DNA of 64,000 bases from VAZQ01 sp963827585. Its GTDB lineage: Bacteria; Pseudomonadota; Alphaproteobacteria; Rhizobiales; Xanthobacteraceae. Where the stretch lies: the NCBI GenBank assembly GCA_963827585.1, contig CAWHCK010000006.1, forward strand, positions 1 through 64,000, in the 5' to 3' direction. Under the pieces are notes generated by a model. That model had not been told where the DNA came from. It saw only the letters and a list, made by a program, of their open reading frames with translations, and did not search any database. The translations under genes and the position numbers were made by a program. Positions 28,553 through 37,213 of this stretch are shown here, one piece after another (within the stretch, counting starts at the first letter, position 1; every line of letters starts with the position of its first letter).

Positions 28553-29065
28553 ATGGAAACCTTGTCAACGAGGCGCCGGGTGGCATCGCGTCCAAGGCGC
28601 AGGACGCGGGAGACCGGCGACCGCCAGGTCGAATTTCCGCTCGCGGAAAGCTCGGGCTTTCTCGTGCGCGACGCCAATCGTGCGTTTCAACGGCTCTTGG
28701 AGCGGCGCATCGCCCCTTACGGCGTCGCGCGCGGGCAATGGTACTTTCTGCGCGTGCTCTGGACCGAAGACGGTCTCTCCCAACGCGAGCTTTCCGCGCG
28801 CGTGCGCACCATGGAGCCGACCACGGTCATTGCGCTTCGCAGCATGGAAAAGTCCGGCCTGATCCGGCGGGTGCGCAGCAGCGACGACAAGCGCCGCGCG
28901 CAGGTGTGGCTCACCCCGAAGGCGCAACGCCTGCGCAACGAGCTGTTGGCGCTCGCGCGCGGCATCACCGATGCGGCCGAGGAGGGCATCGCCCGCGACG
29001 ACCTCGTGCTGTTCCGGCGCGTGATCGCGAAGATGACGGCGAACCTCGATCGGATCAAGATGTAA
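28553..29065 (+). CDS. MarR-family transcriptional regulator
   Basis: MarR regulator of about 170 residues. The start is placed at the ATG 28553; a GTG at 28544 overlaps the candidate operator. Core helices: FLVRDANRAFQRLLERRIAP, GQWYFLRVLWTEDGLSQREL, recognition helix TMEPTTVIALRSMEKSGLIR, and the wing RSSDDKRRAQVWLTPKA. It is divergent from the UbiD-CoA-transferase-UbiX unit and probably represses it until an aromatic ligand binds (inference from MarR practice). Confidence 0.9.
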   Translation: METLSTRRRVASRPRRRTRETGDRQVEFPLAESSGFLVRDANRAFQRLLERRIAPYGVARGQWYFLRVLWTEDGLSQRELSARVRTMEPTTVIALRSMEKSGLIRRVRSSDDKRRAQVWLTPKAQRLRNELLALARGITDAAEEGIARDDLVLFRRVIAKMTANLDRIKM

Positions 29066-29093
29066 ATCCGCGCCTTCGCAGCTTGCCGTGCCG

Positions 29094-29207
29094 TCATCAT
29101 CCGCGAAAGCGGATGATCCAATATCCCAGAGCCGGTGCGATGAGGTGCGCGCCGGTGCGTTCAGTCAAGTACACGGGATACTGGATGCCCGCTTTCGCGG
29201 GCATGAC
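29094..29207. repeat. Palindromic repeat, CCCGCGAAAGCGGG family
   Basis: catccgcgaaagcggatgat and the inverted gcccgctttcgcgggcatga (about 29180-29205) flank about 70 bp. It is the same family as 26709-26791 and 43634-43740 and lies between convergent genes, where it can fold into a terminator. Confidence 0.85.
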
Positions 29208-29239
29208 ACCGAGGGGAGCTGCGTGCGCGGTCGAAACGT

Positions 29240-30217
29240 TTACTTGCGCGGCGGGATCTGGATCAGCTCCGCGAGCTGGTCCCTGGTCAAGGGTGCGGCG
29301 GTGTATTTGAGCTCCACGGCGTCCTTGACGATGGTATCGAGACCCACGATGCGGTCGGGGTTGAGCGCCTCCTTGGGGAAGAAACCGTCGCGCGTGCGCC
29401 GGGCGATCAACTCGGGAATTTTCAGCCACTCGGCATACTGCTGGATCGCCGCAGGGTCGGAATACATCCAATCAATGGTCTCGCGGTAGGCCTGCATGTA
29501 GCGGTCGAGCACGGCCTTGCGGCTCTGCAGCGTCTGCGCGTTGACGGCAAGGAGCCGTATCGTCTGGCCCTTGAACACGGCGGCGTCGTTGCCCGACGCA
29601 ATGATGCGGATCTCGCCCTTGTCGAGCTGCTCGAGGCCGAACGGCGGCGCCGACCAGCCGACGTCGATCTGCCCCGACATCACCTGCGTCAGCGTTGCGG
29701 GCGGACCGCCGGTGGCGGTCGGCTTGGCCTTGAGATCGTATTGCTTCATGAAGGCGGTGACGATGCCGTCGGTCGAGGAGCCCTTGCCGGAAAAGGCGAT
29801 GGTCTTGCCGTCGGTGTCCTTGAGCGTCTTGATCGGTGAATCCGCCCGCACGTACCAGTAGAGATCGGCGGCGCCCGTGGTCTCGGCGCCGAGCACGCGC
29901 ACCGGGGCGTTCTTGGCGAAGGCGCCGAGCACGCCCATGATGCCGGAGCCGACCCCGATATCGACGCTGCCCGAAATGACCGCCTGCGTGGTCTCGGCGC
30001 TGCCTTGGGTGTAGAGCATTTCCAGCGCCAAGTTATGCTTCTTGAAGATGCCGCCGCGGGTGCCGAGCTCGGAGATCGAGGTGTCCCAGTTGCCGCGCTG
30101 GCCGACGGCGAGTTTTATCGTGTCTCTTATTGGTTCCTGGGCGACGACCGTGGAACAGGTCATCGCGAGTGCCGCGCCCAGCGCCCATGCAAGCCGGACC
30201 GTGTTGCTGATCACCAT
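29240..30217 (-). CDS. ABC transporter substrate-binding protein (SsuA/NMT1-like)
   Basis: Periplasmic binding protein of 325 residues with a signal peptide (MVISNTVRLAWALGAALAMT to VVAQE). The fold markers are typical of sulfonate, taurine or thiamine-precursor binding proteins: KLAVGQRGNWDTSISELGTR, GSAETTQAVISGSVDIGVGS, TDGKTIAFSGKGSSTDGIVT, MSGQIDVGWSAPPFGLEQLD. No permease or ATPase is next to it, so it is an orphan. Its position between the MarR and DpgC-type genes suggests uptake of an aromatic or organic acid (weak inference). Confidence 0.88.
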   Translation of the reverse strand: MVISNTVRLAWALGAALAMTCSTVVAQEPIRDTIKLAVGQRGNWDTSISELGTRGGIFKKHNLALEMLYTQGSAETTQAVISGSVDIGVGSGIMGVLGAFAKNAPVRVLGAETTGAADLYWYVRADSPIKTLKDTDGKTIAFSGKGSSTDGIVTAFMKQYDLKAKPTATGGPPATLTQVMSGQIDVGWSAPPFGLEQLDKGEIRIIASGNDAAVFKGQTIRLLAVNAQTLQSRKAVLDRYMQAYRETIDWMYSDPAAIQQYAEWLKIPELIARRTRDGFFPKEALNPDRIVGLDTIVKDAVELKYTAAPLTRDQLAELIQIPPRK

Positions 30218-30312
30218 CGCTCGCTCCTCCCGCTCGGCCTTGTCTCAAGCCTTCGCCGCGGTCCTAAAGCATTTTGACCGCAGCGCCAAGCAGCAGCGCC
30301 ACACCTGCGGCA

Positions 30313-31728
30313 TCAGGGCTTGCGATCCTGCGCGTTCCAGTAGCGCTCGAGATTGGAAATCAAGGCCGGGCTGAAATGGCAATAGGCCTGCTCGCGCGCA
30401 TAGACGGCGAAGTAGGACCGAAACATATCCAAGGGTTCCTGGGTGATGCGAAACGCGCGCCGGTTTCCGGCCGCGCTCACGACGCCTGAGCTGGTCAGGC
30501 CGTGCACCACGCGCTCGAGCGCCGCATCCATCTCGCCGGTCTCCACGATCTCGTCGCAGATCAGGCGTCCTTCCGGGCTGTCGCATTCGAGCCGGCGTTC
30601 GTACTGGATCGCCTGGCGCGCGATGCGGTCGCCGGTGAAGCGCGGCAGGCGCATGTTCGCCGCACCCGGAATGATGCCCTCCTTGCGGGCGGGTAAGGTC
30701 AGGAACGCGCTGCGCTCGGCGAGCACATAGTCCATCACCAGCAGGGCCTGGCAGTGGCCGCCGATGGCAAAGGCTTCCACCGCGGCGATCCACGGCTTCT
30801 CGATGCTCCTGCCGCCGAACTCGTCGGGCGGCGCGTCGTCGGCGAACGCGAGCCCGCGGTAGATCTTGTTCACGTAGCCGAGGTCGCGCTGCAGGTACCA
30901 CACGAACGGGATGCGGCCGTGATAGAGATGCGTGAGATTGATGCCGGCCCCGAACACGCGGCGGCCCTTGTACTTGGGATGCTCGACCACCGCGCCGCGC
31001 ATGACGGCGATTTCGGTCGTGCGGTCGAGCAGCGCGAGATCGACGCAGATTTCGGCGCCGTCGAGCGAGGTCTGATCTTCCGCGTTGAGGAACCTCGGAT
31101 TGTTCTGGGTCACCACCGCGGCCTTGCCGGCGCGGTGAACAGACGCGCCGTCGAGCGCGACCTTGCCGTCGCGCTCGAACCGCGGCAGCAGGGCCTCGGC
31201 GTCGGGCCGCGGCAGCAGCATGGCGTGGCAGAGGTGCCGTCCGGACCGCTCGCTGCCGAGCACGGCGGACAGGAACAGGCCCTGGTCGATCTCGAGCCCG
31301 CTCTTGTCGCGCTGCAGGCAGCCGTCCTCGGCGGCGATCTCCTGCGCCGTTGGCACCAGGCCCGGCACCACGCCGGCGGCCCGGATCACGAGGTCCTCGA
31401 TCCGCACGAAACGCGATCGCCGCACCGTCAACGCGTCGTAGACGGCATCGCCGTGGCGTCGAAGAAAACGCATCCGCGCGTCACGCGCCCGGTCCGCGAT
31501 CACGTCCGCCGCGGCATGCTCGCGCGCATGACGCCGCGCCTTGATCGGCAGCCGCCCCAACAGACGCGTCGATTTCTGCCAATAGTTGGAGAACTTCTCG
31601 CGGTCGGCAGGAAAATCGGTGGTCTCGCCGGGTTCCGCCTGCAGCCAATCCCTGATGTCGGCGGGGGCAAAGCCCGCCGCCGCGAGGCATTCCACGGTCG
31701 TCGCGTCGCTCTCGCGCACGGCGCTCAT
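30313..31728 (-). CDS. dpgC: DpgC-family acyl-CoA dioxygenase
   Basis: Crotonase-fold, cofactor-independent dioxygenase like DpgC, which converts 3,5-dihydroxyphenylacetyl-CoA to the glyoxylate. 471 residues. DpgC-type N-terminal region: RRSRFVRIEDLVIRAAGVVPG, LQRDKSGLEIDQGLFLSAVLG. Crotonase core: VVTQNNPRFLNAEDQTSLDG, GRRVFGAGINLTHLYHGRIP, EKPWIAAVEAFAIGGHCQAL, LPARKEGIIPGAANMRLPR. Its start abuts the purC stop with no gap, so the two are co-transcribed. The substrate could be another arylacetyl-CoA. Confidence 0.85.
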   Translation of the reverse strand: MSAVRESDATTVECLAAAGFAPADIRDWLQAEPGETTDFPADREKFSNYWQKSTRLLGRLPIKARRHAREHAAADVIADRARDARMRFLRRHGDAVYDALTVRRSRFVRIEDLVIRAAGVVPGLVPTAQEIAAEDGCLQRDKSGLEIDQGLFLSAVLGSERSGRHLCHAMLLPRPDAEALLPRFERDGKVALDGASVHRAGKAAVVTQNNPRFLNAEDQTSLDGAEICVDLALLDRTTEIAVMRGAVVEHPKYKGRRVFGAGINLTHLYHGRIPFVWYLQRDLGYVNKIYRGLAFADDAPPDEFGGRSIEKPWIAAVEAFAIGGHCQALLVMDYVLAERSAFLTLPARKEGIIPGAANMRLPRFTGDRIARQAIQYERRLECDSPEGRLICDEIVETGEMDAALERVVHGLTSSGVVSAAGNRRAFRITQEPLDMFRSYFAVYAREQAYCHFSPALISNLERYWNAQDRKP

Positions 31729-32715
31729 CTACGCCGCCTTCTCGAAATATTTCCGCAGGTTTGCGCGGATGCGCGCGAGCGGCGGCACGGCGAGATCGGG
31801 GAGGACAAACGCGCGTCCGGTCAGTTTCTCGTAGACGCCGACATAGGTGGCCGCAGCCTGCAGCACGACCTCGGGCGGGATCGCGGGGATGGGATCGGTG
31901 TAGGGATCGCAACGCGCCGCAACCCAGCGGCGGATGAAGTCCTTGTCGAGCGTATCGGGCGGCGCGCCGGCGGCGAAGCGCTCGGGATAGCTGGCCGAGA
32001 GCCAATAGCGGCTGCTGTCGGGCGTGTGAACCTCGTCGGCGAGGACGATCGCACCGGCCTCATCGAAGCCGAACTCGTACTTGGTGTCGACCAGGATCAG
32101 GCCCCGCCGCGCCGCCATCTCGCGACCGCGCGCAAACAGCGCCAAGGCCTTGTCCGACACCTCCCGCCACTGCGCCTCGGTCAGGAGCTTGCGCGCAACG
32201 ATGTCCTGCGCGCCGAGCGGGGCATCGTGCTCGCCATGGGCCGCCTTGGTGGTGGGCGTGATGATCGTTTGCGGCAGTTTCTGGTTGTCGCGCAGGCCCT
32301 CCGCGAAGCGGTGCCCGTACATCTCCCGCTGGCCCTGCTTGTACATCTGCAGGATGGAGGTGGAGGTGGTGCCCGCGAGGTAGTCGCGCACGACGATCTC
32401 GACCGGCATCATCGCAAGCCGTTTGCAGACCAGCACGTTGGGATCGGGATACTCGATCACGTGGTTGGGACAGAGGTCCGCCGTGGCCTCGAACCAGAAG
32501 CGCGCGGTCTCCGTGAGCACCTGCCCCTTCAACGGGATCACCGCGAGGCTGCGGTCGAAGGCGCTGATCCGATCGGTGGCGATGAGGATGCGCGTGCCGT
32601 TCCTGAGGTCGTAGTTCTCGCGCACCTTGCCGCGGTAGCAGCCGGGAAGCTCGGGAATGACCGCTTCGGGCAGCGTGTAGTGCGCATAGGGGGCGAGCGC
32701 GGCAGGGCTGGTCAT
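31729..32715 (-). CDS. purC: Phosphoribosylaminoimidazole-succinocarboxamide synthase
   Basis: SAICAR synthetase of purine synthesis (CAIR + Asp + ATP), 328 residues, the longer form. Motifs: YRGKVRENYDLRNGTRILIA, TDRISAFDRSLAVIPLKGQV, VCKRLAMMPVEIVVRDYLAG, RGLILVDTKYEFGFDEAG, ADEVHTPDSSRYW. It is directly followed by the dpgC-like gene (TAG then ATG). This is an odd pairing and may mean a second purC copy; I cannot tell whether another exists outside the window. Confidence 0.95.
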   Translation of the reverse strand: MTSPAALAPYAHYTLPEAVIPELPGCYRGKVRENYDLRNGTRILIATDRISAFDRSLAVIPLKGQVLTETARFWFEATADLCPNHVIEYPDPNVLVCKRLAMMPVEIVVRDYLAGTTSTSILQMYKQGQREMYGHRFAEGLRDNQKLPQTIITPTTKAAHGEHDAPLGAQDIVARKLLTEAQWREVSDKALALFARGREMAARRGLILVDTKYEFGFDEAGAIVLADEVHTPDSSRYWLSASYPERFAAGAPPDTLDKDFIRRWVAARCDPYTDPIPAIPPEVVLQAAATYVGVYEKLTGRAFVLPDLAVPPLARIRANLRKYFEKAA

Positions 32716-32961
32716 GGAGCTCGGGAGCTGCTGTTCGGTGATGTCGGAGTCAAGTGTAGTGCGGGACCCGCGTCACCTCAATCGGCACCTCGATGTGCCC
32801 TCCACACGACTCGGTGAAAGCCGTGGCCGCGGCTTGCGCGCGCTGCAACAAGCGACTTGAATCGCCGCGACGAGTCCGTAAGCATTACCGGAACCTGCGG
32901 CAACGACGGCTCGCTGGCCGGGGGATTTTCCGGCTATACGGCTTGAAGGGAGAGAAAGCGC

Positions 32962-33405
32962 ATGAAGCCCAGCCTTCGTCCCGGGGTGTCCACGGTGAAC
33001 CGCATCGCCGTCGGTCGCGAGCGCACCATCAGCTTCATGGGCGAGGAGGCGCGCACCTATGCCACGCCGTCGATGATCCTCGACATCGAGCACACCTGCC
33101 GCGCGCTCATTCTCGAGCACGCCGATGCCGGCGAGGATTCGGTCGGCATGGAGGTCGCGATCAAGCATTTGGCGCCAACCTTGATGGGCATGACGGCCGA
33201 GATTGCGGTCCAGGTCATGTCGGTCGAGGGGCGCAAGATCGTGTTCGAGGCGGTGGTCAAGGACGAGCTCGACACCGTCGGCGCCGGCACCCATACCCGC
33301 TTCGTCGTCGACAAGGCCAAGACCCTCGACCGCATCAAAACCAAGGCCGCACGCTTCGCGGCTCATTCCGGGGAAACGCATGGCGAGCACGGGCCGCAGG
33401 GATGA
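32962..33405 (+). CDS. Hotdog thioesterase, FlK (fluoroacetyl-CoA thioesterase)-like
   Basis: Acyl-CoA thioesterase-like protein, 147 residues. The FlK-type triad is in place: T35 in ATPSMILDIEHTCRALI, E43 in the same helix, and H69 in IKHLAPTLMGM. The C-terminal half has VFEAVVKDELDTVGAGTHTR. It is cytoplasmic. It precedes a CoA ligase by about 7 bp and is presumably co-transcribed. It may release CoA from a dead-end acyl-CoA of the aromatic pathway (inference). Confidence 0.88.
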   Translation: MKPSLRPGVSTVNRIAVGRERTISFMGEEARTYATPSMILDIEHTCRALILEHADAGEDSVGMEVAIKHLAPTLMGMTAEIAVQVMSVEGRKIVFEAVVKDELDTVGAGTHTRFVVDKAKTLDRIKTKAARFAAHSGETHGEHGPQG

Positions 33406-33412
33406 GAGCTAC

Positions 33413-34718
33413 ATGTTCGACCGCGCGGCCGAGACGATGGCGCGCGGCGAGCTCGAGGCGCTGCAGCTTCGCCGCCTGCAGGCGACGGTGTCGCGCGCTT
33501 ACGCCAAGGTACCGTACATGCGGCAGAAGCTCGATGCCGCCGGGGTGAAACCCGACCAGATCAGGACGCTCGCCGACCTCGCGCGCATTCCGTTCGCGGT
33601 CAAGGCCGACCTGCGCGACAACTATCCCTTCGGCCTGTTCGCGGTGCCGCGCGAGTCGCTCATCCGGCTGCATGCTTCTTCGGGCACGACCGGAAAGGCG
33701 ACGATCGTCGGCTATACCCGGGCCGATCTCGATCTGTGGTCGGACCTGATGGCGCGCTCGCTCGCCTGCATGGGGGGGGAAGCCCGGCGACGTCTTCCAC
33801 AATGCCTACGGCTACGGGCTGTTCACCGGCGGCCTCGGCTTTCATTACGGCGCCGAGCGGCTCGGGATGACCACCGTCCCGGTCTCGGGCGGCGCCACCG
33901 AGCGGCAGGTGGCGCTGATGCAGGACCTCGGCGCCCGCGTGCTCGGCGCGACGCCGTCCTATGCCCTCAACATCGCCGAGGTCGCGGCCGGCATGGGCGT
34001 CGACCTGCGTGCGCTGCCGCTGCGCTACGGCTGCTTCGGGGCCGAGCCCTGGAGCGACGCCATACGCCGCGACCTCGAGGCCAAATTCGACATCAAGGCC
34101 ATGGACACCTATGGCCTCTCGGAGATCATCGGGCCGGGGGTGGCGAGCGAATGCCACCAGGCACAGCGCGGGCTGCATATCTGGGAAGACAATTTCCTCT
34201 GCGAAGTGATCGATCCCGACACCACGCGGCCGGTGCCGCTGGGCGAAGCGGGCGAGCTCGTGCTCACGACGCTGACCAAGGAGGCGCTGCCGATGCTGCG
34301 CTACCGCACGCGCGACATCACGCGGCTGACCGACGAGCCCTGCGCCTGCGGGCGCACCCACCGCCGGATGCTACGTGTGACCGGACGCAGCGACGACATG
34401 CTGATCATCCGTGGGGTCAATGTCTATCCGTCCCAGGTCGAGGCGTTCCTGGTCGGCTTTCCCGGGCTGGCACCGCACTACCAGCTCGTGCTCACCCGCG
34501 AAGGGCCGATGGATGCGGTCACGGTCGAGGTCGAGCTTGCGGCGGCGGCCCCGCCCGATGAGCTGTTCGCGGCCAAGGTCGCAGCCGAGGTGCGCGATCA
34601 CCTCAAGACGATGGTCGGCGTGACCTGCGAGGTCGTGCTCAAGGCACCGGGCGAGGTTCCGCGCTCGCAGGGCAAGGCGGTGCGGGTGAAGGACCTGCGG
34701 CAGGCGAGCAAGCCATGA
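33413..34718 (+). CDS. paaK: Phenylacetate-CoA ligase-like enzyme, one frameshift in a G8 run
   Basis: Aryl/arylacetyl-CoA ligase (AMP-forming), about 435 residues. The start is placed at ATG 33413 (MFDRAAETMARGELEALQ); ATG 33380 would overlap the thioesterase. Motifs: P-loop HASSGTTGKATIVGYTR, TYGLSEIIGPGVASECHQAQ, ENFLCEVIDPDTTRPVPLGE, RGVNVYPSQVEAFL, EVPRSQGKAVRVKDLRQ. The frame breaks at the run of eight G at 33772-33779; with seven G it continues MGGKPGDVFHNAYGYGLFTG. This is the clearest homopolymer indel in the window. The exact acid is unknown. Confidence 0.9.
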
Positions 34719-34779
34719 TGCTGGAGGTCCGGTTGGACGCCGCTCTCGCCGAGCATTCGTCGAAATGGGAGCATCGTTG

Positions 34780-35331
34780 ATGGCGGAAGAGCAATTGATC
34801 CTGGTGGATGAAAGCAACCGCGCCACCGGCGCGGCAGGCAAGACCGCGATTCACCGCGCCGGGCTGTTGCATCGCGCCTTCTCGATCTTCATCGTGGATG
34901 ATCGCGGGCGCATCGTCGTGCAGCAGCGCAATCCGAAGAAATACCACTCGGGCGGATTGTGGGCGAATTCCTGCTGCGGCCATCCGCGTCCGGGCGAACG
35001 CACGATCACCGCGGCGCGCCGCCGGCTCGGCGAGGAGCTCGGCGTGACGAGCCCGCTATCGTTCGGTTTTTTCGCGCGTTACCAAGCCGAGCTCGGCAAC
35101 GGGATGCACGAGAACGAGTTCGTCTACGTCTATTTCGGCCGGTTGCGCGCGCAGCCCCGCCCCGACCCTGCCGAGATCGCCGATCTCGCGCATCTGTCGT
35201 TCGACGACATCAGCCGGCGGATCAAACGCGACCCGGATTCGTTCGCGTTCTGGTTCAAGCATTATTTTCGACACCACGGCGCCGACATCGAGCGCCTGGC
35301 CAGAGAGGCGTCGCGTCGGCCGAGCAGCTGA
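34780..35331 (+). CDS. idi: Isopentenyl-diphosphate delta-isomerase, type 1
   Basis: Nudix-fold isomerase interconverting IPP and DMAPP, 183 residues. The start is at ATG 34780 with GGGAG upstream. The catalytic Cys is C66 in WANSCCGHPRPGE. The acid and metal residues are in GNGMHENEFVYVYFG (E111, E113), and the Nudix-like helix is in RRLGEELGVTSPLSF. It is probably the last gene of the thioesterase-ligase unit, 61 bp downstream, although the functions differ. Confidence 0.95.
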   Translation: MAEEQLILVDESNRATGAAGKTAIHRAGLLHRAFSIFIVDDRGRIVVQQRNPKKYHSGGLWANSCCGHPRPGERTITAARRRLGEELGVTSPLSFGFFARYQAELGNGMHENEFVYVYFGRLRAQPRPDPAEIADLAHLSFDDISRRIKRDPDSFAFWFKHYFRHHGADIERLAREASRRPSS

Positions 35332-35427
35332 CGTCGCGCCGCGAAATACCGCCACCCCCGCCTCGTCCTCCTCCCGCGATCCATCCGCCTTGACAGCCGC
35401 CAGGGCCGCCGTCACGTTTGGCAATGC

Positions 35428-35455
35428 CAACTGGAACAACTGCCCAGTCCAGTTG
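35428..35455. promoter_or_regulatory. Inverted repeat upstream of the PQQ dehydrogenase
   Basis: CAACTGGA (35428-35435) and TCCAGTTG (35448-35455) form a perfect 8-bp inverted repeat with a 12-bp spacer, 40 bp before the start codon. It is a candidate operator or leader hairpin. Confidence 0.45.
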
Positions 35456-35494
35456 AAACAAGTGCCCACAAGAATAGTCAGGGGGAGGAAGCAC

Positions 35495-37213
35495 ATGACG
35501 CCAATCCGAACGGCATTGGTCATGGCGGGCGCGTTCGCGCTCGCGATCTCGTTGATCGACGCGGCAACGGCGCAGGAGGTCAAGCAGGAAGCGCGGCCGG
35601 CGCCGAAGCCCAGCATCACGCCCAGCAACGTCACGCAAGACATGCTCAATCGTGCCGCCAGCGACAGCAGCAATTTCCTCCACACCAACGGCGACTATAC
35701 GCAGAAGCGCTACCACCCGGCGGCACAGATCAAGGCCTCGAACGTGCGGCGCCTGCGTCCAGCCTGGATTTTCCAGACCGAGGTCAAGGAGTTGATGGAG
35801 ACCTCGCCCATCGTCGTGAACGGCGTCATGTATGTCACCACGTCGTTCAGCCAGGTCTACGCGCTCAACGCGCAGACCGGCGAGCAGTTGTGGTACTACA
35901 AGCATCCGCTCGGGCCGATCACGGTCTATTGCTGCGGGCCGAACAATCGCGGCGTCGCGGTCGCCGAGGACAGGGTCTATCTCGCCACGCTGGACTCGAA
36001 GCTGGTCGCGCTCGACGCCAAGACCGGAAACAAGGTGTGGCAATCCGATATCGCCGACCCCGAGCTCGGCTACAGCGAGACCATGGCGCCGACCGTCGTG
36101 CGCGGCAAAGTGCTGATCGGCACCAACGGCGGCGAATACGGCATCCGCGGCTTCGTGAAGGCCTATGACGCCAAGGACGGCAAGCTGTCGTGGACCTTCT
36201 ACACCATTCCGGAAAATTCGGTCGGGGTGTGGGCGGAGAAGGACGCCACCGGCCGCGACATGAAGCGCAATATCCAGGCCGAGAAGGACCAGCTCGCCAA
36301 GACCGGCGATCCTTACAAGACGCTCGGCGGCGGCGTGTGGCAGAACCCGGCAGTCGATCTGGCGACCAACCGCATCTATTTCGTCGTCGGCAATCCGTCG
36401 CCCGACCTCGACGGGTCGCTGCGTCCCGGCGACAACCTCTACACCAACTCCCTCGTCTCGCTCGATCTCGACAGCGGCCGATACATCTGCCACTTCCAGT
36501 ACATCGCCCACGACGTGTGGGATCTCGATGCGGTCAGCCCGCCGATTCTCCTCGACGTCCGCGACAAGGCCGGCAAGATGATCCCGGGGGTCATCCACGC
36601 CGGCAAGACCGGGCACGTCTACGTGCACGACCGGAAGGACTGCAGCCTGATCCGTTTCTCCGACGCGATGGTCCCGCAGGAGAACATGTGGACGCTGCCG
36701 ACCGCGGAGGGCGCGCGCATGCTGCCGGGCGCCAACGGCGGCGTGGAATGGTCCCCCATGGCGGTCAATCCGCAGCTCGGGCTGAGCTACGCCATCAACC
36801 TGCACCAGCCCATGACCTATCAGGTGCAGAGCTCGCCCTATCCCGGCGGCAAGCTTTGGCTCGGCGGCGCCTTCAAGGTGATTCCGAGCGAGGAGCAATG
36901 GGGCAACATCACCGCGGTCGACTACAACACCGGAAAGATCCGCTGGCAGGTGAAGACGCCGCAGCCGATGATCGGCGGCGTCCTCGCCACCGCCGGCGGA
37001 TTGGTGTTCACCGGCGAGGGCAATGGCCGCTTCCGCGCCTATGACGCCCGCAACGGCAACGTGCTGTGGACGTTCAACGCCGGCGCCGGGGTCAATGCCC
37101 CGCCCTCCTCGTACACGGTCGCCGGCAAGCAATACATCGCGGTCGCCGCCGGCGGGAACGTCCAGCTCGACTACAAGCGCGGCAATGCCATCATCGCCTT
37201 CACGCTGGATTAG
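35495..37213 (+). CDS. Exported PQQ-dependent alcohol dehydrogenase
   Basis: Quinoprotein dehydrogenase of the eight-bladed-propeller type, 572 residues, with a signal peptide (TALVMAGAFALAISLIDAATAQ). The ribosome binding site is AGGGGGAGG. The vicinal disulfide is C146-C147 (VYCCGPNNRG). Metal/PQQ residues: E214 (GGEYGIRG), N300 (VVGNPSPD), catalytic D343 and a further D345 (AHDVWDLDAVSPP). The D-x-D arrangement is the one seen in lanthanide-dependent XoxF/PedH enzymes, though some other quinoproteins also have it. The electron acceptor is probably the cytochrome encoded next, whose start overlaps this gene. Confidence 0.93.
   Translation: MTPIRTALVMAGAFALAISLIDAATAQEVKQEARPAPKPSITPSNVTQDMLNRAASDSSNFLHTNGDYTQKRYHPAAQIKASNVRRLRPAWIFQTEVKELMETSPIVVNGVMYVTTSFSQVYALNAQTGEQLWYYKHPLGPITVYCCGPNNRGVAVAEDRVYLATLDSKLVALDAKTGNKVWQSDIADPELGYSETMAPTVVRGKVLIGTNGGEYGIRGFVKAYDAKDGKLSWTFYTIPENSVGVWAEKDATGRDMKRNIQAEKDQLAKTGDPYKTLGGGVWQNPAVDLATNRIYFVVGNPSPDLDGSLRPGDNLYTNSLVSLDLDSGRYICHFQYIAHDVWDLDAVSPPILLDVRDKAGKMIPGVIHAGKTGHVYVHDRKDCSLIRFSDAMVPQENMWTLPTAEGARMLPGANGGVEWSPMAVNPQLGLSYAINLHQPMTYQVQSSPYPGGKLWLGGAFKVIPSEEQWGNITAVDYNTGKIRWQVKTPQPMIGGVLATAGGLVFTGEGNGRFRAYDARNGNVLWTFNAGAGVNAPPSSYTVAGKQYIAVAAGGNVQLDYKRGNAIIAFTLD

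Noticed and set aside
30754..32817. A 687-residue open frame antisense to dpgC and purC
   Set aside because: It spans two unrelated genes, has no recognisable domain and shows shadow composition.
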